From contig NZ_JOIY01000049.1 of assembly GCF_000720185.1 (NCBI RefSeq), positions 1-64,000 of the forward strand: DNA of 64,000 bases, in the 5' to 3' direction. Positions 1 through 8,330 of the stretch are shown piece after piece. The notes beneath the pieces were generated by a model. It had not been told where the DNA came from. It did no database searches and saw only the letters and a program-made list of their open reading frames with translations. Positions within the stretch are counted from its first letter, which is position 1, and the number at the start of each line of letters is the position of its first letter. Position numbers and translations under genes: made by a program. This stretch comes from Streptomyces sp. NRRL S-340 (lineage in GTDB: Bacteria; Actinomycetota; Actinomycetes; Streptomycetales; Streptomycetaceae).

Positions 1-26
1 GTGCGGGGTGGAGGGCGAGGCGGGGC

Positions 27-125
27 GGGAGGCAAGGCGCGAGGGCCGCGCGGGACGAGAGGTGACACGGGACGGGAGGCAAGGCGCGAGGGCCGCGCGG
101 GACGAGAGGTGACACGGGACGGGAG
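27..125. repeat. 47-bp direct tandem repeat, two full copies
   Basis: Two identical 47-bp units lie head to tail at 27-73 and 74-120, with a few bases of a third copy after them. The whole stretch 1-335 is purine- and G-rich and precedes gnd. It is formally open on the + strand, but the translation is low-complexity Arg/Gly and is not believable as a gene. No other feature is visible in 1-335. Confidence 0.8.
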
Positions 126-335
126 AGCGCCGGGGGGGAAGGGCACGCGGGGCGGGAGGTCAAGCCGGGGGGGGAGGGCACGCAGGAGGCACGGATGTGC
201 GGCCGGCGTACCGGCGGGCCAGGATGGTCGCAAGGCGGGAAGCCTGACAGTTCCGGGCGGATCAGGCGGCTCGGGAAGCCCCACGGACCGACGGCAGGAC
301 CCTGCGGTCCAACGGATCTTTGAGGAGCAGGCGGT

Positions 336-1775
336 ATGAGCACTACAGCCCAGATCGGCGTCACGGGACTCGCGGTCATGGGCCGCAACCTCGCCCGGAA
401 CTTCGCGCGCAACGGCTACACGGTCGCGCTGCACAACCGGACGGTGTCGCGGACAAGGTCGCTGGTGGAGGAGTTCGGGCAGGAAGGCGACTTCGTCCCG
501 GCCGAGACCGCCGAGGAGTTCGTGGCGGCGCTGGAGCGCCCGCGCCGGCTGGTCGTCATGGTGAAGGCGGGCGAGCCGACCGACGCGGTGATCCAGGAGT
601 TCGCGCCGCTGCTCGAACCCGGTGACATGATCATCGACGGCGGCAACGCGCATTTCGCGGACACCCGGCGCCGCGAGCGGGAGCTGCGCGAGCAGGGCAT
701 CCACTTCGTCGGCACGGGCATCTCCGGCGGGGAGGAAGGCGCGCTGCACGGCCCGAGCATCATGCCGGGCGGTTCGGCCGAGTCGTACGATTCGCTCGGT
801 CCGATGCTGGAGAAGATCGCCGCGAAGGCCGCCGACGGCGCGCCGTGCGTGACGCACGTGGGTCCGGACGGCGCGGGCCACTTCGTGAAGATGGTCCACA
901 ACGGCATCGAGTACGCCGACATGCAGCTGATCGGCGAGGCGTACCAGCTGCTGCGCGAGGTGGCCGGGTACTCCCCGGCGCAGATCGCGGAGATCTTCCG
1001 CACCTGGAACACCGGCCGCCTGGACTCGTACCTGATCGAGATCACGGCGGAGGTCCTGGCGCACGTGGACGCGGCCACGGGCAAGCCGTTCGTGGACGTG
1101 GTGGTGGACCGGGCCGAGCAGAAGGGCACCGGTCGCTGGACGGTGCAGATCGCGCTCGACCTCGGCGTCCCGGTGTCCGGCATCGCGGAGGCGGTCTTCG
1201 CACGGTCGTTGTCGGGGCACGCGGCCCTGCGGGAGGCCTCCCGCCACCTGACGGGCCCGAAGGCGTCGGCGCTGTCCGAGTCCGAGGCGGCGGCGTTCGC
1301 CGACCGCGTCGAGCAGGCGCTGTACGCCTCCAAGATCGTGTCGTACACCCAGGGGTTCCACGAGATCGCGGCGGGCAGCGAGGAGTACGGCTGGGGCATC
1401 GACCTGGGTGCCGTCTCCTCGATCTGGCGCGGTGGCTGCATCATCCGGGCGGCGTTCCTGGACCGCATCCGGACCGCCTACGACGCCCGGCCGGACCTGC
1501 CGAGCCTGCTGTCGGACGACACGTTCGCGCAGGAGATCGCCGCGGCCCAGGACGACTGGCGCGAGGTCCTGGTCGCGGCGACCCGGCAGGGCGTGGCCAC
1601 CCCCGGCTTCGCGGCGGCCCTGGCCTACTACGACGCCCTGCGCGCCGAGCGCCTGCCCGCCGCCCTCACCCAGGGGCAGCGTGACTTCTTCGGCGCGCAC
1701 ACCTACCGGCGCGTGGACCGGGACGGCACCTTCCACACGCTGTGGGGCGGCGACCGCTCCGAGGTGACCGCGTAG
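336..1775 (+). CDS. gnd: 6-phosphogluconate dehydrogenase, NADP-type, decarboxylating
   Basis: Cytosolic enzyme of the oxidative pentose phosphate pathway, converting 6-phosphogluconate to ribulose 5-phosphate with release of CO2 and NADPH. The 479-aa length is that of the long dimeric form. The N-terminus has the Rossmann motif GVTGLAVMGRNLARN, followed by the substrate-binding segment GISGGEEGALHGPSIMPGG, the catalytic Lys region HFVKMVHNGIEYADMQ and the C-terminal helix region IWRGGCIIRAAF. An AGGAG-type site (gaggagcagg) lies about 7 nt before the ATG. It stands alone on its strand; the next genes face it. Streptomyces often carry more than one gnd copy, so this could be either paralogue. 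Identification is secure. Confidence 0.97.
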   Translation: MSTTAQIGVTGLAVMGRNLARNFARNGYTVALHNRTVSRTRSLVEEFGQEGDFVPAETAEEFVAALERPRRLVVMVKAGEPTDAVIQEFAPLLEPGDMIIDGGNAHFADTRRRERELREQGIHFVGTGISGGEEGALHGPSIMPGGSAESYDSLGPMLEKIAAKAADGAPCVTHVGPDGAGHFVKMVHNGIEYADMQLIGEAYQLLREVAGYSPAQIAEIFRTWNTGRLDSYLIEITAEVLAHVDAATGKPFVDVVVDRAEQKGTGRWTVQIALDLGVPVSGIAEAVFARSLSGHAALREASRHLTGPKASALSESEAAAFADRVEQALYASKIVSYTQGFHEIAAGSEEYGWGIDLGAVSSIWRGGCIIRAAFLDRIRTAYDARPDLPSLLSDDTFAQEIAAAQDDWREVLVAATRQGVATPGFAAALAYYDALRAERLPAALTQGQRDFFGAHTYRRVDRDGTFHTLWGGDRSEVTA

Positions 1776-1841
1776 GCGGCACGCGGGGACCGCTGCCGGT
1801 GGCCGCCCGCGCCGCCGCGCCTGACGGCGTGCGGGCCGCCG

Positions 1842-2150
1842 TCAGGACAGGGGCGGCCCCGGCTCGGGGTTCGGCACCGGCTCGGGGCCCGGCGGGATCG
1901 GGGACGGGGAGGGCTCCGGCGGTCCCGGGGGCGGTGGCGTGGGCACCGGCCCCGGCGGCGGTCCGGGAGGGGCCGGGTCGGGAGGCGTCGGTCCGGGGCC
2001 GGGCGGCGCCGGAACCGGGGGCGGCTGGGGCGCCGGGTGCGGCTGGGGTGTGGGCACCGGGTCCGGGCCGGGTCCTGGGCCCGGAGCGGGGTCCGGGCGG
2101 GGGCCCGGAGTGGGCGGTGGTGCTACGGGGTCGGGGTACGGGTCGGTCAT
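1842..2150 (-). CDS. Small Pro/Gly-rich hypothetical protein
   Basis: About 102 aa starting MTDPYPDPV, made almost entirely of P-x-P and P-G-P repeats, with no recognisable domain. The start at 2150 is preferred because GGAGGA sits 4-5 nt upstream; an ATG at 2177 would add nine residues but has no close ribosome-binding site. Such extended polyproline proteins occur widely in Streptomyces as uncharacterised cytosolic or surface proteins. The opposite strand is also open here because of the composition, so existence as a protein is likely but not certain. Confidence 0.5.
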   Translation of the reverse strand: MTDPYPDPVAPPPTPGPRPDPAPGPGPGPDPVPTPQPHPAPQPPPVPAPPGPGPTPPDPAPPGPPPGPVPTPPPPGPPEPSPSPIPPGPEPVPNPEPGPPLS

Positions 2151-2378
2151 GGCGTCCTCCGGCCAGTCGGTCGACATCGGCTCTGGACTACTCCCCCGCC
2201 TACCCGCCACCCGCCCCGCCAGTCACCCGGGGGCAGGACGGCGAGGACCCGGCTGGGCTCATCCGGCCCGGGCGGCCCGGCCGCGCCGGGGCCTCCGCCG
2301 TTCCGAACGTCTACCGTCCCGGACGTCCGCCCCTCCGGACGTCAGCGCGCCCATGAGCAGCCGGCCCCTCCGTCCTGG

Positions 2379-3140
2379 TCAGGCCGGGGCTGCCGCTCCC
2401 GCTGCCCGGGTCGCGGCCCGCGCCGCCGCAGCGAGGCCGGGGCGCGGGCTGGACAGGACCGGCACGGATGTCGTCGTCAGGTTCCGCGCCGGGGCCATGG
2501 AGGCCTGGGCGAGGACGACGGCGTCGGCTTCGGCACCGGTGACCGAGTCGGCGGCTTCCGCGACCGCACGTACGTACCCGTCGGTGTCACCGGCCTCGAA
2601 CCGCGCCCAGGCACCCGGCACGAGCAGGGGGCGCACCCGGAGGCGGCGCCCGGCGCGTTCGGCCTCCTGAAGGAGCAGTGCGGCGGTCGGGGCGAGGGTG
2701 CTCTCCACCGCCGCGACGACCACCACCCGGGGCCCCGCGGCCACCGCCTGGGCCGCCATCGGACGGTCGACCCGCAGCACGGGCGGCACGCGTCCGGCAC
2801 CGGCGGCCTCCGCGACCGCGCCGATGGTCGAACAGGTGCACAGAACCGCGCCCGCGCCCTCGGCCACGGCCCGCTCCAGCACCGCCGTGACGTCGTCGGC
2901 CACCGTCTCCGGGCCGTCCCGGCGGGCCCTGCGCAGCAGGTCCTCGTCGACGAAGTGCCGCACCCGCAGCCGAGGATGGTCCTGCTCGCGCAGGGCGTCG
3001 AACACCGGCACGTGCACGGGCGAGGTGTGCAGCAGCGCGAGCACGACGGGCGCGGCCGGAGCGCGTGGACCGGCCGGTGCGGACGGCACGGCAGGCTCCC
3101 CGGTCGTGCTCAGAACCGCCCCGGGTGCGCCGCCAGCCAC
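2379..3140 (-). CDS. Asp/Glu racemase-fold protein
   Basis: Related to the Asp/Glu/hydantoin racemase superfamily, whose members use two Cys residues for proton transfer. The first Cys motif is visible in GAVLCTCSTIGAVAEAA; the second half reads VVLAQASMAPA, where the usual second Cys is replaced (QAS), as in several uncharacterised family members, so racemase activity is doubtful. The start is uncertain: GTG at 3140 gives 253 aa and overlaps the GNAT gene end by 31 nt, while a later GTG inside VVLALLHTSPVH is also possible. Same strand and contiguous with the GNAT and panD genes, suggesting one transcript. Confidence 0.7.
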   Translation of the reverse strand: MAGGAPGAVLSTTGEPAVPSAPAGPRAPAAPVVLALLHTSPVHVPVFDALREQDHPRLRVRHFVDEDLLRRARRDGPETVADDVTAVLERAVAEGAGAVLCTCSTIGAVAEAAGAGRVPPVLRVDRPMAAQAVAAGPRVVVVAAVESTLAPTAALLLQEAERAGRRLRVRPLLVPGAWARFEAGDTDGYVRAVAEAADSVTGAEADAVVLAQASMAPARNLTTTSVPVLSSPRPGLAAAARAATRAAGAAAPA

Positions 3141-3454
3141 GCCTTGGCGGCCTGCCGCATCCCGGGGGCGGGCGCGGGGGCCTCGTCCGGGTGGCGCTCG
3201 GCCCACTTGATGACGTAGGGGCACAGCGGGGCCACGGCGACGCCCTCGCGCTCCGCCGTCGCGTACAGCTCGCGCGCCAGGGAGCCGGCGATGCCCTGGC
3301 CCTCGTGGGCCGGTTCCACGATCGTGTGGACCGGAACGAGGGCACGCCCGGGCGCTTCCAGGACGAAGTACTCGATACGGCCGACCACTTCACCCTCCGC
3401 GACGGCCTCGAGCCGGCCGGCCTCCCGGTCGTCGCGGATCTCGATGTCACTCAT
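3110..3454 (-). CDS. GNAT-like acetyltransferase, short YidJ/Acetyltransf_CG type
   Basis: A 114-aa single-domain acetyl-CoA-dependent N-acyltransferase of the short GCN5-related family (PF14542 type). The acetyl-CoA loop is in HTIVEPAHEGQGIAGSLARE, followed by the typical C-terminal LCPYVIKWAERHPD segment. Substrate unknown. The ATG at 3454 has GAGGAG 8 nt upstream and is preferred to a TTG two codons earlier. It lies 51 nt downstream of panD and overlaps the racemase-like gene, so the three are probably co-transcribed. Confidence 0.88.
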   Translation of the reverse strand: MSDIEIRDDREAGRLEAVAEGEVVGRIEYFVLEAPGRALVPVHTIVEPAHEGQGIAGSLARELYATAEREGVAVAPLCPYVIKWAERHPDEAPAPAPGMRQAAKAWLAAHPGRF

Positions 3455-3505
3455 GGGCAATCTCCTCGCAGTGTCCGGACGGCCGCCGCCCGGGGTGGGT
3501 GTCGG

Positions 3506-3925
3506 TCAGGCGGGCACGGACCGCGGGCTGCGTTCCTGGTCCGAGCCGGGCACGGGGGCGGACGGATCGGCGCCCAGCTCCACGATCCGGTTGTCCGCGT
3601 CCACGTGCACCACCCGCGGCACCAGGGCCCGCGCCTCGGCATCGGTGACCTGGGCGTAACTGATGAGGATCACCAGGTCCCCGGGGTGCACGAGGTGTGC
3701 CGCGGCTCCGTTGATCCCGATGACCCCCGACCCGCGCTCGCCCTCGATGACGTACGTCTCCAGACGCGAACCGTTGGTGATGTCGACGATGTGGACCAGC
3801 TCTCCGGGCAGGAGATCGGCGGCGTCGAGCAGATCGGCGTCGATGGTCACCGAGCCGACGTAGTGCAGGTCGGCGTGGGTCACGGTGGCACGATGGATCT
3901 TGGACTTGAACATGGTACGCAACAT
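3506..3925 (-). CDS. panD: Aspartate 1-decarboxylase proenzyme
   Basis: Makes beta-alanine from L-aspartate for pantothenate and coenzyme A synthesis. The 139-aa proenzyme self-cleaves to create a pyruvoyl group. With the start at [13 protein letters not shown] the cleavage site falls exactly at Gly24-Ser25 in HYVGSVTID, and the conserved [17 protein letters not shown] and [14 protein letters not shown] segments follow. GGGAG lies 7 nt before this ATG. Upstream in-frame sequence to 4063 is untypical and was excluded. The C-terminal 20 residues after GADPSAPV are a variable tail. Confidence 0.95.
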   Translation of the reverse strand: MLRTMFKSKIHRATVTHADLHYVGSVTIDADLLDAADLLPGELVHIVDITNGSRLETYVIEGERGSGVIGINGAAAHLVHPGDLVILISYAQVTDAEARALVPRVVHVDADNRIVELGADPSAPVPGSDQERSPRSVPA

Positions 3926-3953
3926 CGGGGCACTCCCACAAGTAGGCTCCCTG

Positions 3954-3969
3954 CCTGCGTTTTTGCAGG
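3954..3969 (-). promoter_or_regulatory. Small hairpin in the panD leader
   Basis: CCTGC and GCAGG, separated by an A-rich loop on the coding strand, lie about 28 nt upstream of the panD ATG. This could be an RNA structure near the ribosome site or chance. No known riboswitch resemblance was noticed. Confidence 0.3.
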
Positions 3970-4562
3970 TCAAGGGCTGTTTCCACACCCTACAACGAGT
4001 CGTGTGCCCGGGCGGCTTCCCCCGGGTTTTCCAGGACCCGTGCTGACCACTCGCCGACCTCACTGACGCGTCGTCAGGCGACTGGAGGAGAGCCCCACCG
4101 GCTCTCCCGGCCCACGCGGCGACGACGGCTCAAGCCTACGCAGCACCCCCTCGATGGCATCCGTGATGACCGTCACTCGGGCGGCCTGGAGGGCAGTCCG
4201 AGGCGGCGGCGCTCGAGCGGGAGCCGGACCACGCATCGCCGTGGGTCGGCCGGCCGGAGCGCCTCCGTACCGCCCAGCAGGTGCAGGCGGCCGAGGTTCA
4301 TCGAGGATCCCGAGCGCCGAATGGACGCGACTATTGATCAAGGAACCACTGCTTTGTCAAACCGGCGATTCTCGTGACCATGGAACATTGCTGCCTCGGC
4401 CGAGCCGTCGCGCCGGCGCCGGGATGACGAGCCCTGGGGACGTCCAGGACAGTGCCGTGGATGACCGGAGGCGGCAGCAGTGACTCGTCGGGGCCGGGCG
4501 CCGGACGCGCTGTCACAGGCTGCTGACATGATCGTCCGAACTGTGCGGACGAGAGGGCGGGA
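3970..4562. other. Intergenic stretch without a supported gene
   Basis: About 590 bp between panD (leftward) and the SUKH gene (rightward), so it should hold divergent promoters. It includes a comparatively AT-rich patch around 4325-4400. ORFs on both strands here (4060-4341 minus, 4154-4483 plus) have no motif or good ribosome site. No tRNA fold was seen. Confidence 0.4.
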
Positions 4563-6107
4563 ATGGACCTGACGGTGGACCAGGTGGCACGGCAGATCAC
4601 GGCGGAGGTCGTCGCCCGGGCGCCGGAGGGCTGGACGGAGTGCGTGCTGCGGGGGCACGGGAGCCAGAGGGGGGTGGGCCTGTCCGGCGGCGGGTACGTG
4701 GTACCGAGCCGTCCGGGCCTCTTCTTCGACATGCCGTTCCCGCACCAGGGCCTCGGCTCACTGGCAGCCTGGTTCCGTGACACCCATGGCTGGGAGGGCA
4801 TCGTCCTGGAGCTGGTCAGCCGCCCGTCGGGAGCCTTCGAGCTGGTGGTGTTCCAGGACGTACTGCAGCCCGGGGGTGGCCCCGAGGACGGTTGGACACT
4901 GACCCTCCGCCCCGGCTTCCAACGGTCCGAACCGGGCGCGACCGACAGCGCGGAGCCGTCCGGGCTGCGCCAGGCCGGGGACCCGGCGCAGGCGGTCGAG
5001 TGGCTGCGCGCTGTGCTCCGGCAGCACGCCGAGCACTTCGGCGCGGAACCGGAGATGCCAGCGCCCGTCACCGAGGCGCAGCTCGCCGCCGCGGAACGCC
5101 ACCTGGGCCGGCCGCTGCCCGCGGACCTGCGGGCGCTCTACCTGGAGGCAGACGGGGATGGCGGCAGCGAGGCGCTGGCCGGATACTGCTGGCTGCCGCT
5201 CGACGAGGCCCTGGCCGAGCGCGACGACTACATCGGAGTGCCGACCTGGTTCGGCTGGGAACTCGGCCGGCAGCAGGTGGTCTTCGACGCCGACCCGCCG
5301 AACACGGTGCGCCGTTGTTCGGGGCATCCGGGCTGGCTTCCCTTCGCCACCTGCTTCGACGGCAATTTCCTCGCCGTGGACCTCGCGCCTGCCGCGGACG
5401 GCCGTCCCGGCCAGGTGATCGAGGTCGGCCGCGACTTCCATGACGGCCCGCGCTACGTCGCTTCCTCGGTCACCGCCTGGCTCGGCCAGACTCTGGGCCG
5501 GCCCGATCCGTACGCCCCGCGGCAGTCCGCGGGCGGCTCTCGCCAGCTGGTGGTCTCGACCCTGGACGAGCGGCTCGCGCCGGGTGTCCAGGCGATCCAT
5601 CTCAATGACGCCCCGTCGCCCGTCGACCTCGCCCCGCTCTCCGCCACCCCGGTCCTGCGGCGCCTGCACCTCAACCGATGCGCCACCACCGACCTGTCGC
5701 CCCTGGCAGTGCTCCCCGTCGAGGACCTGGCCGTCGACCTCGCCCCCGAGGCCGGCCTCATCCCGCTCGCGGGCCACCCGCACCTGGCCTCGCTCGCCGT
5801 CGGCTCCGAGACCCCGCTCGACCTCGCTCCGCTGCGCACCCTCTCTGCGCTGCGCTCTCTCGACCTGTCGCGTTGCCCCACGCCGGACTTGTCGTTGCTG
5901 GCCGATCTCGCCGGCCTGCGCTACCTCGCCCTCTCCGGCACTCAGTGGACAGCGCTGATCGCCACCGGCCGCCTGCCCGCCGGCCTTGCCGCCGCTCGCC
6001 TGGCCGGAGCCACGCCCCTCACCGCCGCCCTCGACCTGCTCGCTGTCCTCGGCGACGACACCTCCACCGCCTACCGCCTCTCCGGCACCGTCGAGGACGC
6101 CTCCTGA
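4563..6107 (+). CDS. YezG-like + SUKH (SMI1/KNR4) + leucine-rich repeat putative poly-immunity protein
   Basis: 514 aa with three parts. Residues 1-130 (QITAEVVARAPEGWTECVL, FDMPF, GWEGIVLEL) resemble the YezG/DUF600 immunity fold. Residues about 140-320 are a SUKH/SMI1 domain: EAQLAAAERHLGRPLPADLRALYL, WLPLDEAL, GWLPFATCFDGNFLAVDL, YVASSVTAWL. Residues about 330-500 are irregular LRR-like repeats with L-x-L and DLSPL/DLAPL units. SUKH and YezG domains are known antitoxin (immunity) modules of polymorphic toxin systems, and tandem immunity domains are described as poly-immunity proteins. No cognate toxin is adjacent, so it may be an orphan. The YezG assignment is weaker than the SUKH one. Confidence 0.8.
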   Translation: MDLTVDQVARQITAEVVARAPEGWTECVLRGHGSQRGVGLSGGGYVVPSRPGLFFDMPFPHQGLGSLAAWFRDTHGWEGIVLELVSRPSGAFELVVFQDVLQPGGGPEDGWTLTLRPGFQRSEPGATDSAEPSGLRQAGDPAQAVEWLRAVLRQHAEHFGAEPEMPAPVTEAQLAAAERHLGRPLPADLRALYLEADGDGGSEALAGYCWLPLDEALAERDDYIGVPTWFGWELGRQQVVFDADPPNTVRRCSGHPGWLPFATCFDGNFLAVDLAPAADGRPGQVIEVGRDFHDGPRYVASSVTAWLGQTLGRPDPYAPRQSAGGSRQLVVSTLDERLAPGVQAIHLNDAPSPVDLAPLSATPVLRRLHLNRCATTDLSPLAVLPVEDLAVDLAPEAGLIPLAGHPHLASLAVGSETPLDLAPLRTLSALRSLDLSRCPTPDLSLLADLAGLRYLALSGTQWTALIATGRLPAGLAAARLAGATPLTAALDLLAVLGDDTSTAYRLSGTVEDAS

Positions 6108-6238
6108 CGCTCTGACCACACCGGTGCACCAAGCTGATGCCGACGCCCCCGACCGGCTGGACGCCGTGAGGCGGAAGCCACGGTCCGGGTCACGGTGTCG
6201 CTGCGGTGTCCCTGGCCCGGGCCGGCCCACGCCGGCGG

Positions 6239-6931
6239 TCAGGCAGAGGGACGCCGCCTGGTACCGCCGCCGCTGCCGTTCAGCGGGATCAGACTCTCCA
6301 GGTGAGCGCCCTTGACCCAGGAGCCCAGCAGATCGCGGTGCAGGGCCACGATGTCCTGGCGCACCGCCAGGCCCAGCGCGTCCCTCGTGAACGTGCGGCC
6401 TGTGGTGACGAACAAGGCGACGTCCGCGCCGTGTTCGGGGCGTGCGGTGCCGACGAACTTCTGCATGTCCTGCGAGGACACGCTCCGGTGCGGCGCGTAC
6501 TTCTTGCACTGGATCACCAGCTTGCGGCCGTCGGCCAGGTAGCCGACGACATCCGCGCCCAGGTCGCCGCTCCTGCCGCTGACGACGACCTTCGTGCAGC
6601 CGTCCCGCCGGCACAGCTCGGCGACGTACGTCTCGAACCCCTGCCACGACAGCGCGTCGACCTGGGCCATCGACAACTCCCGTGCACGGGCCTCCTCTTG
6701 CGCCCGCCACGCACGGTCCTGGCCGACCGCCAGGCGGTGCGCCCGCCACAGCGCCCATCCGGCCCCGCCCACCGCGGCCGCGACGAGCACGGCCACCAGG
6801 ACGGGCCACACCACCGACCAGTGCCCGGCCACCCACACCACGGCGATCACCGCCGCCACCGCGCCCCAGCCCTGCAGCTGCCTGCGGGTCCGCTTCTTCA
6901 GGCGCCGGCGCCGTCGGCGTGCCGCCATCAT
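6239..6931 (-). CDS. Membrane-anchored Mrr-like restriction endonuclease
   Basis: 230 aa. A highly basic N-terminus (RRRRRRLKKRTRR) is followed by two transmembrane segments at about residues 22-62 and a cytosolic nuclease domain from about residue 95. The PD-(D/E)xK core of the Mrr_cat family is visible: FETYVAELCRRDGCTKVVVSGRSGDLGADVVGYL, then KLVIQCKKY with the Q-x-K catalytic strand. Mrr-type enzymes cut foreign, often modified, DNA; membrane-anchored versions are common in Actinobacteria. Its own job is inferred. It is convergent with the SUKH gene. Confidence 0.88.
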   Translation of the reverse strand: MMAARRRRRRLKKRTRRQLQGWGAVAAVIAVVWVAGHWSVVWPVLVAVLVAAAVGGAGWALWRAHRLAVGQDRAWRAQEEARARELSMAQVDALSWQGFETYVAELCRRDGCTKVVVSGRSGDLGADVVGYLADGRKLVIQCKKYAPHRSVSSQDMQKFVGTARPEHGADVALFVTTGRTFTRDALGLAVRQDIVALHRDLLGSWVKGAHLESLIPLNGSGGGTRRRPSA

Positions 6932-7004
6932 TCCCCCACTCCTGCGAGAAGCGGTCCGAGGCGGGCGCCGACGGGCTCCGTCCGGCCCGTGCTTGTGCGG
7001 GGGT

Positions 7005-7214
7005 TCATCGGCTGGCCCGGGTGACGCCGTTCGCGAGCTGCCCCAGGATGCTCAAGATTCCATGGCCCGCCGGGGTGGGTGCGATCAGGACGCCCAGCGC
7101 CAGAACGATGACGACGGTCATCCTCTCGTCGAAGCGGCTGCGGGCTTCCGTACGCCGCCGCAGTCGCCAGACGACGATGACTGCGAGCAGCAGCGTCACA
7201 TCGATGGTCAGCAA
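7005..7214 (-). CDS. Small two-helix membrane protein
   Basis: About 69 aa, with hydrophobic segments IDVTLLLAVIVVW and MTVVIVLALGVLIAP separated by a basic loop (RLRRRTEARSRFDE). The TTG at 7214 has GGGGGAGG 9 nt upstream; an in-frame ATG at 7247 would add 11 residues. Function unknown. It lies 73 nt downstream of the Mrr-like gene on the same strand and may share its transcript. Confidence 0.55.
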   Translation of the reverse strand: MLTIDVTLLLAVIVVWRLRRRTEARSRFDERMTVVIVLALGVLIAPTPAGHGILSILGQLANGVTRASR

Positions 7215-7247
7215 CCGTCCAGACCTCCCCCACCGACCGGCCACCAC

Positions 7248-7512
7248 GCCACCGGGGCGGCAGGACGCCGCCCCGGCCTTCCTGTGTAGCGGCGTCTTGG
7301 TGATGTCGGAGGCGGATTGCCGACGAATGGCACAAAACCATCGGAACTGGCCGAATACGGCGCGGTGGATCAGCCATGGACGCGCTCGGTGACGTACAGG
7401 GCTCCGGGCGCGCCACCGTGCGTGCCGGCATCGCCCAGCGCACGGAGCCGGATCGTGGCCGGGGACCGACCTCGGCTGCCCCGGGCCGGCCCCGCCCGCA
7501 CACGGCCGGCCG
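7248..7512. other. Intergenic, nothing recognised
   Basis: Between the small membrane protein and the end of the sigma-factor operon. It contains GC-rich inverted stretches near 7250-7300 that could act as terminators, but no coding sequence is supported. Confidence 0.3.
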
Positions 7513-8244
7513 CTACCGGTCGATCAGCTCCTGTCGCGGCGGTCCGGCCCCACGCCGGGCCGCCGCGCGGCGTATACGGCCGGCCAGCAGCACGCCGACG
7601 GCTCCTGTGCCGACCCCCGCGACACTCCCTCCGACCGCCCACCATCCACGCCCACCGGCCGAGAGCCCCCCGGCCCTGTGCCGGCCCCCACCGCTCACCG
7701 CCGCCTCGGCCCCGCTGCCGAGGAGCCCCTGCCAGTCGAACCGTCCGTACAGCGCCCGCGGCGCCCGGTGCCACCGGATGTCGTCGTCCTCCACGTCCGG
7801 CGCTGGATCGGAACGCACCCACGGCGTGCCGTCCGCGGCCACGATCAGCTGGTCCTGCCGCTCGACGGCTACGTCACCACCGGGCGCCCGGTCGGTCTGC
7901 GGCCACCCGCCGACCCCCGTCAGGCCCCACACCACGGTCAGCCGCGCCGGCGGATACCGGCCCTCCGCCCAGGCGTCCGGCACCGGCTCCGTCCCGGTGC
8001 GCTCCGGCTCCAGCAACTGACGCAGCCGGAGGAAACCGGACTCCCCGGAACGCAGCGTCGTCGTCCGCCCCGAACCGCCCGCGACGACCAGCGCCACATC
8101 CGGTACGCGCCTCGCCTCTCCACCGGCCGCGGCCTCCGCCGGGGCCGTTCCCAGGACGACCGCCCCCGCCGCAAGCACCGGCACCACGCTGGGCAGCAGC
8201 ACAGCCGCGAACCGTCCGCGAACCCTCCGGCCCCGCGCCCCCAT
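7513..8244 (-). CDS. Secreted, C-terminally membrane-anchored hypothetical protein (paralogue A)
   Basis: 243 aa. A signal peptide (VRGRFAAVLLPSVVPVLAAGAVVLG...AEAAAG) is followed by an extracytoplasmic domain of about 150 residues, a transmembrane segment (GWWAVGGSVAGVGTGAVGVLLAG) and a basic cytosolic tail ending PRQELIDR. The ATG at 8244 has GAGGAGGGG just upstream. It is a diverged paralogue of the next gene upstream: same architecture, a VALVVAGGSGRTTTL versus SVLVTSPRSGEAAAL opening, a QLLE/QLLG element, and PRQEL tails. Function unknown; it belongs to the ECF sigma operon. Confidence 0.75.
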   Translation of the reverse strand: MGARGRRVRGRFAAVLLPSVVPVLAAGAVVLGTAPAEAAAGGEARRVPDVALVVAGGSGRTTTLRSGESGFLRLRQLLEPERTGTEPVPDAWAEGRYPPARLTVVWGLTGVGGWPQTDRAPGGDVAVERQDQLIVAADGTPWVRSDPAPDVEDDDIRWHRAPRALYGRFDWQGLLGSGAEAAVSGGGRHRAGGLSAGGRGWWAVGGSVAGVGTGAVGVLLAGRIRRAAARRGAGPPRQELIDR

Positions 8245-8330
8245 CAGCCCCTCCTCTGTCCCCGTACTCCACCGCTCCCGCCGCGCTCCACATCCCACTC
8301 CCGCCGTTTCACTCCCGCTGCTCTCACCGG

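Noticed and set aside
1..339. 112-aa Arg/Gly-rich ORF before gnd
   Set aside because: Made by tandem G-rich repeats; overlaps the gnd start and has no gene-like codon pattern.
4060..4341. 93-aa minus-strand ORF upstream of panD
   Set aside because: No motif, no ribosome site, and an overlapping ORF of equal quality on the other strand.
4758..6836. 692-aa minus-strand frame across the SUKH and Mrr genes
   Set aside because: Spans two genes with recognised motifs and has no motif of its own.
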